Origin: a virus
IMG/VR virus record: IMGVR_UViG_3300036770_008731
Coordinates: 1 to 21,536 of that record
Length of the DNA stretch: 21,536 bases
Reading direction: 5' to 3' (one strand)
In this document: one piece after another, positions 7,811 to 13,564 of the stretch
How positions within the stretch are numbered: position 1 is the first letter of the stretch
How the letters are laid out: each line of letters starts with the position of its first letter
Position numbers and translations under genes: made by a program
Notes under the pieces: generated by a model
Told to the model about the DNA's origin: nothing
The model's database searches: none
What the model saw: only the letters and a program-made list of their open reading frames with translations

Positions 7811-7826
7811 CGTTTTTTCCTCTTAC

Positions 7827-8135
7827 TTACAGGCTGCCAGCGTTAATGCGCTGGGTCAGTTCATGAATTCGATTACTGGCACGGTTCATTTCATTGGCAT
7901 GTGACTGGGCGATTTGCAGCATGCCCACACTCAGCGCAAACCTGCCGGTATCCAGCTTGGTAGCAAGGCCGGCCTCAATCAGGGTGTTGAGGCAACGGTT
8001 AATGGTCGGCGGCTTTTCATTTAAAGCCTTAGCCAGTTCACCGTTGCTCAGGCCCGCCAGGCTGTGCCCTTTCAGTGCCTTCATTACATCCAGCACGGTC
8101 AGCGCGCTGCTGATAATTCGGGTTTGATCACTCAT
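7827..8135 (-). CDS. IclR-type winged-helix DNA-binding protein
   Basis: A 102-residue protein whose residues 8-75 read as an IclR N-terminal winged helix: ALTVLDVMKALKG, then LSNGELAKALNEKPPTINRCL as the helix-turn-helix, then LIEAGLATKLDTGRFALS as the wing. The effector-binding domain of full IclR regulators is absent; a short helical tail takes its place. The ATG overlaps the ner-like stop (ATGA) and has AAGG 8 bases upstream. Being second in the early operon, it is probably a phage regulator acting on its own early promoter or on host genes. Confidence 0.78.
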   Translation of the reverse strand: MSDQTRIISSALTVLDVMKALKGHSLAGLSNGELAKALNEKPPTINRCLNTLIEAGLATKLDTGRFALSVGMLQIAQSHANEMNRASNRIHELTQRINAGSL

Positions 8136-8383
8136 GCTGCAGACCTTCTAGAGCGTTGGGCTTCAATCTCAATCTTCGTACGACGTAACCGAACCTGGTC
8201 TGGCCAAATGGTCTTGACTGGCTTGCCAATGATTTCGCTGATTCTTTTTTGGATGCGCTCACTTCGGATATGGCCGGTAATCGCCTGACTTACAGACGAG
8301 GCTGCCACTTCCAGTTCATCCGCCAGAATGGCTTGGGTGAACCCTTTAATTCGCAGGGCCGCTTTAATTTCCTCGGGGTGCAT
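8132..8383 (-). CDS. ner: Ner-like helix-turn-helix regulator
   Basis: An 83-residue protein. Its first 62 residues match the Mu Ner/Nlp family: HPEEIKAALRIKGFTQAILADELEVAASSVSQAI, ending in the typical IGKPVKTIWPDQ. A basic tail (RLRRTKIEIEAQRSRR) follows. Ner of Mu binds the repressor/early promoter region and lowers transcription from both promoters after induction. This is the first gene of the leftward early operon, the expected place. GGAGG lies 9 bases before the ATG. The start codon itself overlaps an ATGCAC half-site matching the palindrome at 8461-8476. Confidence 0.85.
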   Translation of the reverse strand: MHPEEIKAALRIKGFTQAILADELEVAASSVSQAITGHIRSERIQKRISEIIGKPVKTIWPDQVRLRRTKIEIEAQRSRRSAA

Positions 8384-8400
8384 GTTCTGTTATCCTCCAC

Positions 8401-8430
8401 CCTAATTAATTAGGTTTTGATTAACCGGTT
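8401..8430. promoter_or_regulatory. Palindromes in early leader, probable operators
   Basis: CCTAATTAATTAGG (8401-8414) is a perfect 14-base palindrome and AACCGGTT (8423-8430) a perfect 8-base one. Both lie between the predicted early transcription start and the ner-like gene, and close to the rightward promoter. They are natural sites for Ner or the IclR-like protein. Binding is inferred. Confidence 0.5.
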
Positions 8431-8457
8431 GTATTTCGCTTTATGTTAGGTCATATT
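8429..8457 (+). promoter_or_regulatory. Candidate repressor promoter
   Basis: TTGTAT (8429-8434), 17 bases, CATATT (8452-8457) would start transcription near 8464, inside the 8461-8476 palindrome, allowing autoregulation. An alternative pair is TTGATT (8417) with TATGTT (8442) at 19 bases. Both are weak matches, so the exact promoter is uncertain. Confidence 0.4.
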
Positions 8458-8483
8458 GTTGTGCATCGTAATGCACAAGTCAA
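8455..8483 (-). promoter_or_regulatory. Leftward early promoter with operator in its spacer
   Basis: On the minus strand TTGACT (8478-8483) and AACAAT (8455-8460) are separated by exactly 17 bases, TGTGCATTACGATGCAC. The inverted repeat GTGCAT-N4-ATGCAC (8461-8476) therefore fills the spacer. Repressor bound there would block polymerase directly. Transcription would begin near 8448, leaving a leader of about 65 bases before the ner-like gene. Confidence 0.6.
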
Positions 8484-8492
8484 GGAGGAAAT

Positions 8493-8918
8493 GTGCATCT
8501 TGATATACATTTTGGCGAGCGGCTAAAAGTAGTCCGTTCAGAGTTAGGTTTGTCTCAGCAACGTGCAGCAGATGTAATTGGTGTTCGCAGGGAAATGTGG
8601 GCCAAGTACGAAGCCGGTGCAGAACCTGGGGCTAAAGCGATAGCCGGTATGATCGTTGCCGGTTTTGACGTGAGGTATATTTTGACAGGGGTTAAGTCAG
8701 ATTCCGTGCCTCAGCAAGCAACCGGAAAATTTAATGAAAAGGACGTTGAGGACGCGATCAGGAAAATGCTAGTAGACGCATCAATGATAAAAGCAATAGA
8801 AATACACGATGAAAAAACTTTCGAGCTGTTAGTCATGATGACTATTCTGAATTTAGAGAAAGCAGGTAACGTGAAAAATGAGGAAGACTCGCCGGCAGTT
8901 CAATCCAAGCAGGCTTAA
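8493..8918 (+). CDS. Phage repressor, HTH (Xre/Cro-CI) type
   Basis: A 141-residue protein with an N-terminal helix-turn-helix at residues 7-45 (FGERLKVVRSELGLSQQRAADVIGVRREMWAKYE), then a conserved-looking AGFDVRYILTG. A helical C-terminal region (EKTFELLVMMTILNLEKAG) probably serves dimerisation. There is no S24/LexA-like peptidase domain, so RecA-type self-cleavage is not expected. The start is GTG 8493, four bases after a strong AAGGAGG; the ATG two bases earlier gives only a tiny frame. It is transcribed away from the early operon, as expected for the lysogeny repressor. Its last four bases overlap the end of a convergent minus-strand gene. Confidence 0.8.
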   Translation: MHLDIHFGERLKVVRSELGLSQQRAADVIGVRREMWAKYEAGAEPGAKAIAGMIVAGFDVRYILTGVKSDSVPQQATGKFNEKDVEDAIRKMLVDASMIKAIEIHDEKTFELLVMMTILNLEKAGNVKNEEDSPAVQSKQA

Positions 8919-9199
8919 TTCTTCCTCAGTTGGTAGACATTAACGATACTAGAGGAACTGTCGACGCTCGCGACAGTTTCAGACTCTGCTATCAGCTTTT
9001 CAACTTCTAGCATCCATCGCTTTTGTTCTTGAATTTTATTGAAACCATTTGGCATTTCTTCGATTGAATGCCTCCACTTTGCCAGTCGTTGTGCCCGACT
9101 AACCAGTTGCTGGCTGCATTCGTTCCTTGCAGGGTATCGAAGGTTAACAGTTTTAGTAGTAGCCCACAGAATAAGCACTAATAGAATTGTCATTATCAT
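8915..9199 (-). CDS. Single-helix membrane protein of accessory block
   Basis: A 94-residue protein with a hydrophobic N-terminal helix (residues 3-15, MTILLVLILWATT) and a charged helical body (SRAQRLAKWRHSIEEMP, IQEQKRWMLEVEKLIAE), ending in a Ser-rich stretch. It probably anchors in the inner membrane with the body outside or inside; the topology is unclear. The frame is open back to 9415, but I use ATG 9199 because it overlaps the upstream stop (ATGA) and the extra upstream residues look like out-of-frame coding of that gene. It is convergent with the repressor gene and overlaps its stop. No family recognised. Confidence 0.65.
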   Translation of the reverse strand: MIMTILLVLILWATTKTVNLRYPARNECSQQLVSRAQRLAKWRHSIEEMPNGFNKIQEQKRWMLEVEKLIAESETVASVDSSSSIVNVYQLRKN

Positions 9200-9696
9200 G
9201 CTTTGTTTGGCCTTACTCTTTGCACGAGTCGAGCAGCCAAAGGCGAAAACAAAATGAATACACATCCTACGTTGATAGCGTTTACGCCATAGCGGTAGAG
9301 CATGCGCATTGCATCTGTTTGCAGTACCAAGTAGTCGAAATAACGGATTGCTTGCAGGATACCTAGGGCGCCAAAGGCGTACACAATACTCACAGAAACA
9401 AACCCGACAGAGCATTCCGATTTTTTATGCAGCATGTAAATGGCAATTACACTAATCAACGCAAAAGCTGCCCATGTTGGGTACCACAACTGCCGCACCA
9501 GATCTTTATCGTAAGACGATAATAGGACTAAGCCTGGTTCCACAATTTGCATCACTAGATTTGAGATGATTAATACGGCTGAACCATAACAATATGAGCG
9601 ATCAGCATCACTCCATTTGAAGACGATAGCGAAGGCAACAATGTAGGCCAGCCAGGTGTAATTACCGATCTCGAATAAAAATTTAGAATATTCCAT
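9196..9696 (-). CDS. Five-helix membrane protein of accessory block
   Basis: A 166-residue integral membrane protein with probable helices at residues 13-27, 38-59, 73-89, 97-116 and 137-157 and a basic C-terminus (RLVQRVRPNKA), which suggests a cytoplasmic end. No signature of a transporter, protease or holin is visible. The ribosome binding site is weak (AAGAA), and the gene lies 11 bases after the repeat-motif protein, so both are likely on one message. It is AT-richer than the phage core genes. A job in superinfection exclusion, immunity or export is possible from its place next to the repressor, but I have no family match. Confidence 0.68.
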   Translation of the reverse strand: MEYSKFLFEIGNYTWLAYIVAFAIVFKWSDADRSYCYGSAVLIISNLVMQIVEPGLVLLSSYDKDLVRQLWYPTWAAFALISVIAIYMLHKKSECSVGFVSVSIVYAFGALGILQAIRYFDYLVLQTDAMRMLYRYGVNAINVGCVFILFSPLAARLVQRVRPNKA

Positions 9697-9707
9697 TTCT
9701 TTTTACT

Positions 9708-9986
9708 TCAAACGCCTTGTGGTGGGTCATTTCCGTTTCCGCTTCCAAGCGGTGCATTTGTAGGGGCTGGCGCAGCTGGTGGATCATTGCCATTACCGCT
9801 TCCAAGCGTCTCTGCACTCAATAGTGCTTGAGCCTCTTCTGAAATTTTAACAGTAGTTGAGACGCTGGTGAGTTCTGATCGCGGAGGACCATTGCCATTA
9901 CCGTTTCCCAGGAGAGATTCTGGGGATAGGTTAGAGTTAGTTGGTATGAGCGTGACATTACTCGATTTGATTGATTCTATTGACAT
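9708..9986 (-). CDS. Small protein with three LG(S/N)GNGN(D/G)PP motifs
   Basis: A 92-residue, low-complexity protein with no signal peptide or membrane helix. The motif L-G-N/S-G-N-G-N-G/D-P-P occurs at residues 26-35, 61-70 and 80-89, the last ending three residues before the C-terminus. Between copies 1 and 2 lies one likely amphipathic helix (VKISEEAQALLSAE). The start ATG has AGGGA about 8 bases upstream, and it is the first gene of a three-gene minus-strand unit with two membrane proteins. A precursor peptide, a structural or adhesive tail, or a ligand for the membrane partners are all conceivable. I do not recognise it. Confidence 0.65.
   Translation of the reverse strand: MSIESIKSSNVTLIPTNSNLSPESLLGNGNGNGPPRSELTSVSTTVKISEEAQALLSAETLGSGNGNDPPAAPAPTNAPLGSGNGNDPPQGV
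9720..9749 (-). repeat. Motif copy 3 of the Gly-Asn repeat protein
   Basis: This 30-base unit encodes LGSGNGNDPP. It differs from copy 2 (9777-9806) at four bases, all in third codon positions and all silent. Confidence 0.8.
9777..9806 (-). repeat. Motif copy 2 of the Gly-Asn repeat protein
   Basis: Encodes LGSGNGNDPP, the same peptide as copy 3. Compared with copy 1 it differs at five bases, two of which change the protein (Ser/Asn and Asp/Gly). Confidence 0.8.
9882..9911 (-). repeat. Motif copy 1 of the Gly-Asn repeat protein
   Basis: Encodes LGNGNGNGPP, the most diverged copy. It sits between two helical or extended stretches rather than at the C-terminus. Confidence 0.75.
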
Positions 9987-10024
9987 AACAAGTCCCTATT
10001 TGTGATTGTCCAAGTCATGAATTT

Positions 10025-10055
10025 ATCATAAGTCTGGAATTAGAAAATCTGTCTA
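10025..10055 (-). promoter_or_regulatory. Candidate promoter for accessory operon
   Basis: On the minus strand TAGACA (10050-10055) and TATGAT (10025-10030) match the sigma-70 boxes at five of six bases each, but the spacer is long (19 bases). It would start the three-gene accessory unit. The surrounding 9987-10158 stretch is AT-rich, holds no gene and must also promote the gene at 10159; I could not settle that promoter. No phage activator site is obvious, so expression in the lysogen is plausible. Confidence 0.38.
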
Positions 10056-10158
10056 TGAATCAGCGCATAGTCGTTTTCATGATAAAAATGTGATATTTAA
10101 CGCAACCGAGCAAAAAACAAACAAGCATTGTCAATTAATCTCTAATTAAGGAACAGTC

Positions 10159-10662
10159 ATGACGGATTATGTGAAGTGCAAAAACTGTGGTGGGAAAATT
10201 GATGGCCACCCTAAAAAATGTCCATATTGCTGGGTTTTAGATCCAGTCCCAAATGAGCGGGGGGCTGCTGTTTATATTGGCTCTATTTTGGCTGGTGCTC
10301 TTTTTCTGATCTTCGTTAATGCCGCGATTATTGATGAAAAGGAACCCAAACCTGTTGATGAGAATGTCGAAAAATTGGCTGAGAAACAACAAGCGCGAGA
10401 ACAGCGTGAGAAAGGGTTTCATTGCCTGAGTAGCTGGGATGGAGCCAATCAAGATGTTATTCAACATTTAAAGGGTCAGTTAAAAGATCCATCTAGTTTC
10501 GAACATATCGAAACTAGAATTGCGCCTATTAATGAAAGAGGTGCTCATGCACTGATTATGTCGTACCGAGCAAAAAACTCTTTTGGAGCATATGATGCGG
10601 GAACTGTTGTGGCATCTCTTCGAAACTTGAACTGCAAAATAGAGTCGATTTCCATTAACTGA
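10159..10662 (+). CDS. Zinc-ribbon membrane protein with extracytoplasmic domain
   Basis: A 167-residue protein. Residues 7-24 form a zinc ribbon (CKNC ... CPYC; C7, C10, C21, C24). Residues 37-56 are a membrane helix (AVYIGSILAGALFLIFVNAA). A charged linker (ENVEKLAEKQQAREQREK) leads to a C-terminal domain, residues 88-167, with LKDPSSFEHIETRI, then YRAKNSFGAYDAGTVVASL. That domain type recurs in bacterial membrane proteins of unknown role. C89 and C159 could form a disulfide outside the cytoplasm. AAGGA lies 6 bases before the ATG. It is AT-rich like the neighbouring accessory genes and is not a Mu core gene. Sensing, or linking membrane and cytoplasm, is a guess. Confidence 0.7.
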   Translation: MTDYVKCKNCGGKIDGHPKKCPYCWVLDPVPNERGAAVYIGSILAGALFLIFVNAAIIDEKEPKPVDENVEKLAEKQQAREQREKGFHCLSSWDGANQDVIQHLKGQLKDPSSFEHIETRIAPINERGAHALIMSYRAKNSFGAYDAGTVVASLRNLNCKIESISIN

Positions 10663-10715
10663 TTATAGTTGGATGGTGATAAGTTTTGCCCCCGTTCAAA
10701 TTACTGCTTGTGTCC

Positions 10716-10726
10716 TTTAATGCACA
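10716..10726 (+). promoter_or_regulatory. Candidate activator-dependent late promoter
   Basis: TTTAAT (10716-10721) is a good -10 box, but no -35 box stands 16-18 bases upstream, the pattern of Mu middle and late promoters that need Mor or C. The start would fall near 10727, at the foot of the hairpin described next. The box overlaps TAATGCACA, a 9-base match to the right half of the repressor-region palindrome. I could not identify the Mor binding site. Confidence 0.45.
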
Positions 10727-10758
10727 CTCAGAGGTGATCTTTCTGTCACCTCTGAGGA
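10727..10758 (+). promoter_or_regulatory. Hairpin covering the holin ribosome binding site
   Basis: CTCAGAGGTGA (10727-10737) and TCACCTCTGAG (10746-10756) are perfect 11-base inverted repeats with an 8-base loop. The holin Shine-Dalgarno GAGGA (10754-10758) overlaps the right arm, 6 bases before the ATG. Folding would hide it. There is no T-run, so this is unlikely to be a terminator for the gene at 10159. Confidence 0.65.
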
Positions 10759-10764
10759 TGCAAA

Positions 10765-11049
10765 ATGCAACTGTTACCCCGCTGTTTTACCTGGATGCTG
10801 ATCAGCATCTTGTTGCTGCTTTCTGTCAGCTTTACCAGCCCAACTGAGCTGCCTGTAATTCTGTATAAACTGTCTATGGTCACCACTGGTGCCGTGCTTG
10901 GCTATTGGATTGACCGCGCTTTATTCCCTTATGACCGCCCACATTCCTATCTCGAATCCGGTGAAGACTTAATCCCACGCGGCATAGCCATGCTAAGGCG
11001 TGCCCTGGTTGTTATTGCCTGCGTTCTGGGCCTGACATTGGGGCTGTAG
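10765..11049 (+). CDS. Putative holin
   Basis: A 94-residue membrane protein with helices at about residues 9-26, 30-49 and 76-94. The central ELPVILYKLSMVTTGAVLGYWIDRALFPYDRPH stretch is typical of the small putative holins found next to lytic transglycosylases in transposable phages. Holins open the inner membrane at the end of infection and let murein enzymes out or collapse the membrane potential. It is the first gene of the late operon and lies two bases before the lytic transglycosylase. Translation may be held back by the hairpin over its ribosome binding site. Confidence 0.75.
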   Translation: MQLLPRCFTWMLISILLLLSVSFTSPTELPVILYKLSMVTTGAVLGYWIDRALFPYDRPHSYLESGEDLIPRGIAMLRRALVVIACVLGLTLGL

Positions 11050-11051
11050 CC

Positions 11052-11696
11052 ATGGGCAAACTCAAAACACGTAGTTTTGCCATGCCGGTTCTGGGTCTGC
11101 TGGTAGCACTTGCCTGCTGCTGGTCGTCGGCGTTCGCCTCTGAAATTCCGCGTGAAGCCAAAGTGCACCAGCGTTTATTGGTCCGCACGGCCAACTACAG
11201 CTGGGGTTTAGATGCCCCGGTTGCACTGTTTGCCGCGCAAGTGCACCAGGAATCCCGCTGGCGCTTTGATGCCCGGTCACCAGCCGGTGCAGAAGGTTTA
11301 GCGCAGTTCATGCCGCGCACCGCCATTTGGATGACAGAGGTCAATCGTGATCTGGTACCGGCGCAGCCATTCAATCCTGCCTGGGCGCTCCGGGCGATGG
11401 TGTTGTACGACGCCTGGTTATTTAAGCGGGTTGATGCGTCAAGCCCATGTGAGCGCTGGGCCTTTACGCTGTCGGCTTATAACGGCGGTTTGGCATGGGT
11501 GAAGCGGGACCAGCAGGTTGCCGCTGCAGCAGGAGCTGATCCATCCATCTGGTTTGAGCAGGTAGAGCAATTTAACGCCGGACGTTCCAAAGCCGCATTC
11601 AAAGAAAACCGGCATTACCCGACCGTCATCATCAAGCGTTGGCAATCGCTTTATGCCAGTAACAGCTGGGGCCTGGGGGTTTGCTATGCCTTCTAA
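11052..11696 (+). CDS. Lytic transglycosylase endolysin (SLT domain)
   Basis: A 214-residue murein-cleaving enzyme. Residues 1-29 are a Sec signal peptide (MPVLGLLVALACCWSSAFA). The goose-lysozyme-like core follows: the catalytic Glu is E67 in AAQVHQESRW, with GAEGLAQFMP at 79-88 and SAYNGG at 141-146, the standard motifs of family 1-type transglycosylases. It cleaves the MurNAc-GlcNAc bond and forms the anhydro product. With a cleavable signal it can reach the periplasm without the holin, so the holin may trigger rather than export. Its last 11 bases overlap the Rz gene. It serves as the phage lysis enzyme; no other endolysin is seen in the window. Confidence 0.9.
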   Translation: MGKLKTRSFAMPVLGLLVALACCWSSAFASEIPREAKVHQRLLVRTANYSWGLDAPVALFAAQVHQESRWRFDARSPAGAEGLAQFMPRTAIWMTEVNRDLVPAQPFNPAWALRAMVLYDAWLFKRVDASSPCERWAFTLSAYNGGLAWVKRDQQVAAAAGADPSIWFEQVEQFNAGRSKAAFKENRHYPTVIIKRWQSLYASNSWGLGVCYAF

Positions 11697-12318
11697 TCAA
11701 CCAAAGTGGGTGCTGGGCACCGCTGCTGGCCTGGTGTTGTTGGCCATAGCGCTTATCTGTCTGCGTGAATACAACCAGCAACTGGATAGCGCCAAATCTG
11801 ATGGCGTCACTATTGCGAAAAATCAGTGCGCCGCAGACACCAACGCAGCCCTTTTACTCAGCACCCAAAAAGCCCTGGCAACTGTACAAAAGCAGCTCAA
11901 AGATGCTGACGATGCAGTGATCACTTTACGCCAGCAAAAAGCAGCAACCGATAAGCAGCTAAAACAGCTGCAGGGAGAAATTAAATATGTCACCAGTACT
12001 TGGATCCCGCCTGGAAAAGCGGAGCCTGAGCCATTGCCTCATTGTGTCTATACCAATGGTTTTGTCCGCGTGTACAACCAGTCCATTGCCCCCAGTGCCG
12101 CCAACGTGCCCGCCTCTGCATATCCCGGCGGAGTTGCGGGAGCGGCCAAAACCGCCACCGCTGCTGACACCAGCCTGCACCCAAGCAACATCCAACAATC
12201 CGACATCCTGCAGCACGTCACCCAGTACGGCGCCCGCTGCAATGACCTCGAAAGCCAGCTGAATCAGCTGCTGGATTATCTGGAAAAACAACAATCAGCA
12301 CAGGGAACTAATGGATGA
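11686..12318 (+). CDS. Rz-like inner-membrane spanin
   Basis: A 210-residue protein with one N-terminal membrane helix (about residues 8-26, VLGTAAGLVLLAIALICL) and a long periplasmic part with coiled coil at 50-105 (TQKALATVQKQLKDADDAVITLR) and another helix near the end (NDLESQLNQLLDYLEKQQ). This is the layout of the Rz i-spanin, which joins Rz1 to bridge and fuse the two membranes in the last lysis step. The frame opens at 11653; I choose ATG 11686, preceded by GGGGG and overlapping the transglycosylase stop. It is longer than lambda Rz (153). The whole Rz1 gene lies inside it. Confidence 0.78.
   Translation: MPSNQPKWVLGTAAGLVLLAIALICLREYNQQLDSAKSDGVTIAKNQCAADTNAALLLSTQKALATVQKQLKDADDAVITLRQQKAATDKQLKQLQGEIKYVTSTWIPPGKAEPEPLPHCVYTNGFVRVYNQSIAPSAANVPASAYPGGVAGAAKTATAADTSLHPSNIQQSDILQHVTQYGARCNDLESQLNQLLDYLEKQQSAQGTNG
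11987..12262 (+). CDS. Rz1-like outer-membrane lipoprotein, embedded in Rz gene
   Basis: A 91-residue product in another frame, wholly inside the Rz gene. Residues 1-28 form a lipoprotein signal (KRSLSHCLIVSIPMVLSAC), with lipobox LSAC and the lipid-carrying cysteine at 29. The mature part is rich in proline (PLPPVPPTCPP, ERPKPPPLL), the hallmark of Rz1 o-spanins. GGGAG stands 9-10 bases before the ATG. Embedded Rz/Rz1 pairs are known in lambda and many phages. The lipobox, proline content and location together make chance unlikely. The mature length of 63 residues is somewhat above that of lambda Rz1 (40). Confidence 0.85.
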   Translation: MSPVLGSRLEKRSLSHCLIVSIPMVLSACTTSPLPPVPPTCPPLHIPAELRERPKPPPLLTPACTQATSNNPTSCSTSPSTAPAAMTSKAS

Positions 12319-12677
12319 CGGTACAAGTTGATTTTTGGCAGCTGGTGCTGCTGTTAGTGGCGTTTCTGGGCAGCTGCATCGCAGCCTTTAAGTGGCTGTT
12401 GGGCTTGTTTCACGGGCACATGGACAAGGCATTTGGCGCGATTGATAAGCGGCTTGATGGTATCGAAGAAAACAGTAAGGAAGAAGCCAAGCAATGGCAG
12501 CGGGTAGAACGGGAGCTGATGGAACTCAAAGCGCATCTGCCTGATCACTACGTGCGCCGCGAAGACTACATCCGTGGCCAGACGGTGCTGGAAAACAAAA
12601 TTGATAAGGTCGCAATGCAGTTAGAGAACATCCAACTGCGCACGCAATTACAACAAAATCAAGTGAGGCAGTCATGA
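12315..12677 (+). CDS. Mu gp25-like membrane/coiled-coil protein (DUF2730-like)
   Basis: A 120-residue protein with a membrane helix at residues 8-32 (LVLLLVAFLGSCIAAFKWLLGLF) and then coiled coil to the end (IDKRLDGIEENSKEEAKQWQRVERELMELKAHLP). The HYVRREDYIRGQTVLENKIDKVA segment resembles the conserved motif of DUF2730 proteins, which occupy the gp25 slot between lysis and terminase genes in Mu-like phages. Function unknown. Its ATG overlaps the Rz stop (ATGA) and its own stop overlaps the next gene in the same way. Confidence 0.75.
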   Translation: MTVQVDFWQLVLLLVAFLGSCIAAFKWLLGLFHGHMDKAFGAIDKRLDGIEENSKEEAKQWQRVERELMELKAHLPDHYVRREDYIRGQTVLENKIDKVAMQLENIQLRTQLQQNQVRQS

Positions 12678-12985
12678 GTATTGATATGGAAAAAATCCGG
12701 CGGGAAAACATGCGTTGGCTGATTTTACTGACGCTGAACAATGCTCGCCCACTTGGAGCTTATGAAAGCATCGCCTTATCCGTGGTGCAAAGCGAATACC
12801 CGGATGCAACTGCACTGGAGCTGCGCCGTGAAGCAGACTATCTGGCAGACCGCAAAATGGTGGATATCGTCAAAGAACCCAGTGGCCGTTGGCACCTGGA
12901 CCTGACCCGTCTGGGTACAGATATCGTTGAGTACACTGTGGACTGCGCGCCTGGTATCGCCCGGCCTAACAAATACTGGGGTTGA
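12674..12985 (+). CDS. Mu gp26-like winged-helix protein
   Basis: A 103-residue protein. The first 80 residues read as a winged helix: RRENMRWLILLTLNNARPLGAYESI, then LELRREADYLADRKMVDIVKEPSGRWHLDLTRLG as recognition helix and wing. It holds the place of Mu gp26 just before the small terminase. Whether it binds DNA in packaging or in regulation is not known. GAGG stands before the ATG, which overlaps the previous stop. The sequence is complete and no key residue can be assessed. Confidence 0.72.
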   Translation: MSIDMEKIRRENMRWLILLTLNNARPLGAYESIALSVVQSEYPDATALELRREADYLADRKMVDIVKEPSGRWHLDLTRLGTDIVEYTVDCAPGIARPNKYWG

Positions 12986-12988
12986 GCC

Positions 12989-13564
12989 ATGGCCCGCAAA
13001 TCATCATTGGATAAATTGCCTGATGTGATCCGCGCCTATATCCAGGGCAAGCTGGCTGACAACCGGCTGACCCTGGATGAACTGATCGCCGACCTGCAGC
13101 GGGCCTTTCCAGAAGAGGCTGAGGCCGGAGAACTGCCAAGCCGCAGCGCTGTTGGTCGCTATGGTCAAAAACTGGAGCGCCGGTTAAGTGCTATCCGGGC
13201 CAGTACTGAAGCCGCCAAAATTATCCGTGCACAGACAGAAGACAAGGAAGACGCCCGGTCAGAAGCTCTGACCGCCATGATCCAGTCTGAACTGTTTGAA
13301 AGCATCATGAACCTGCAGGAAGCCAGCGACGAAGACATGACGCCAGCGCAGCGCATTAGTTTGCTGGCTGAAGCTGCTAAAAACATCGCGACGCTGACCC
13401 GGTCATCCGTAACCTTAAAACGGTACCAGGAAGAGGCAGAGGAAAAAGGCCGCAGGCAGTTACTGGAAGAGCAGAAGGCACGGCTGGCAGCAATGGAAAC
13501 CAAAGGCGGAGTCACTGAAGAAACCCGCAATGCAATCCGGGAAGCTCTGGGGATCCGCTCATGA
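12989..13564 (+). CDS. Terminase small subunit, Mu gp27 family (DUF3486)
   Basis: A 191-residue protein with the DUF3486 hallmarks: RKSSLDKLPDVIRAYIQGKLADNRLTLDELIADLQ, then LPSRSAVGRYGQKLE as a DNA-binding helix-turn-helix, a long helical middle and a MTPAQRISLLAEAAKNIATLTRSSVTLKRY stretch. In Mu this protein recognises the pac end and delivers DNA to the large terminase. The C-terminal GVTEETRNAIREALGI helix probably contacts that partner. The terminase large subunit gene starts within its stop codon (ATGA). Confidence 0.85.
   Translation: MARKSSLDKLPDVIRAYIQGKLADNRLTLDELIADLQRAFPEEAEAGELPSRSAVGRYGQKLERRLSAIRASTEAAKIIRAQTEDKEDARSEALTAMIQSELFESIMNLQEASDEDMTPAQRISLLAEAAKNIATLTRSSVTLKRYQEEAEEKGRRQLLEEQKARLAAMETKGGVTEETRNAIREALGIRS

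Noticed and set aside
7022-7846. Long plus-strand frame opposite the coiled-coil gene
   Set aside because: It is antisense to a well-supported gene, Phe/Leu/Cys-rich, and lacks a convincing ribosome binding site. The same holds for other plus-strand frames opposite the transposase and ATPase genes.
9200-9415. Long form of the one-helix membrane protein starting at 9415
   Set aside because: The added region overlaps the five-helix gene in another frame; the ATG at 9199 has the typical ATGA junction.
9720-9911. RTX-like calcium-binding repeats in the Gly-Asn protein
   Set aside because: SGNGND resembles part of the GGxGxD nonapeptide, but the copies are isolated, followed by PP and not arranged in tandem, so a calcium beta-roll is not expected.
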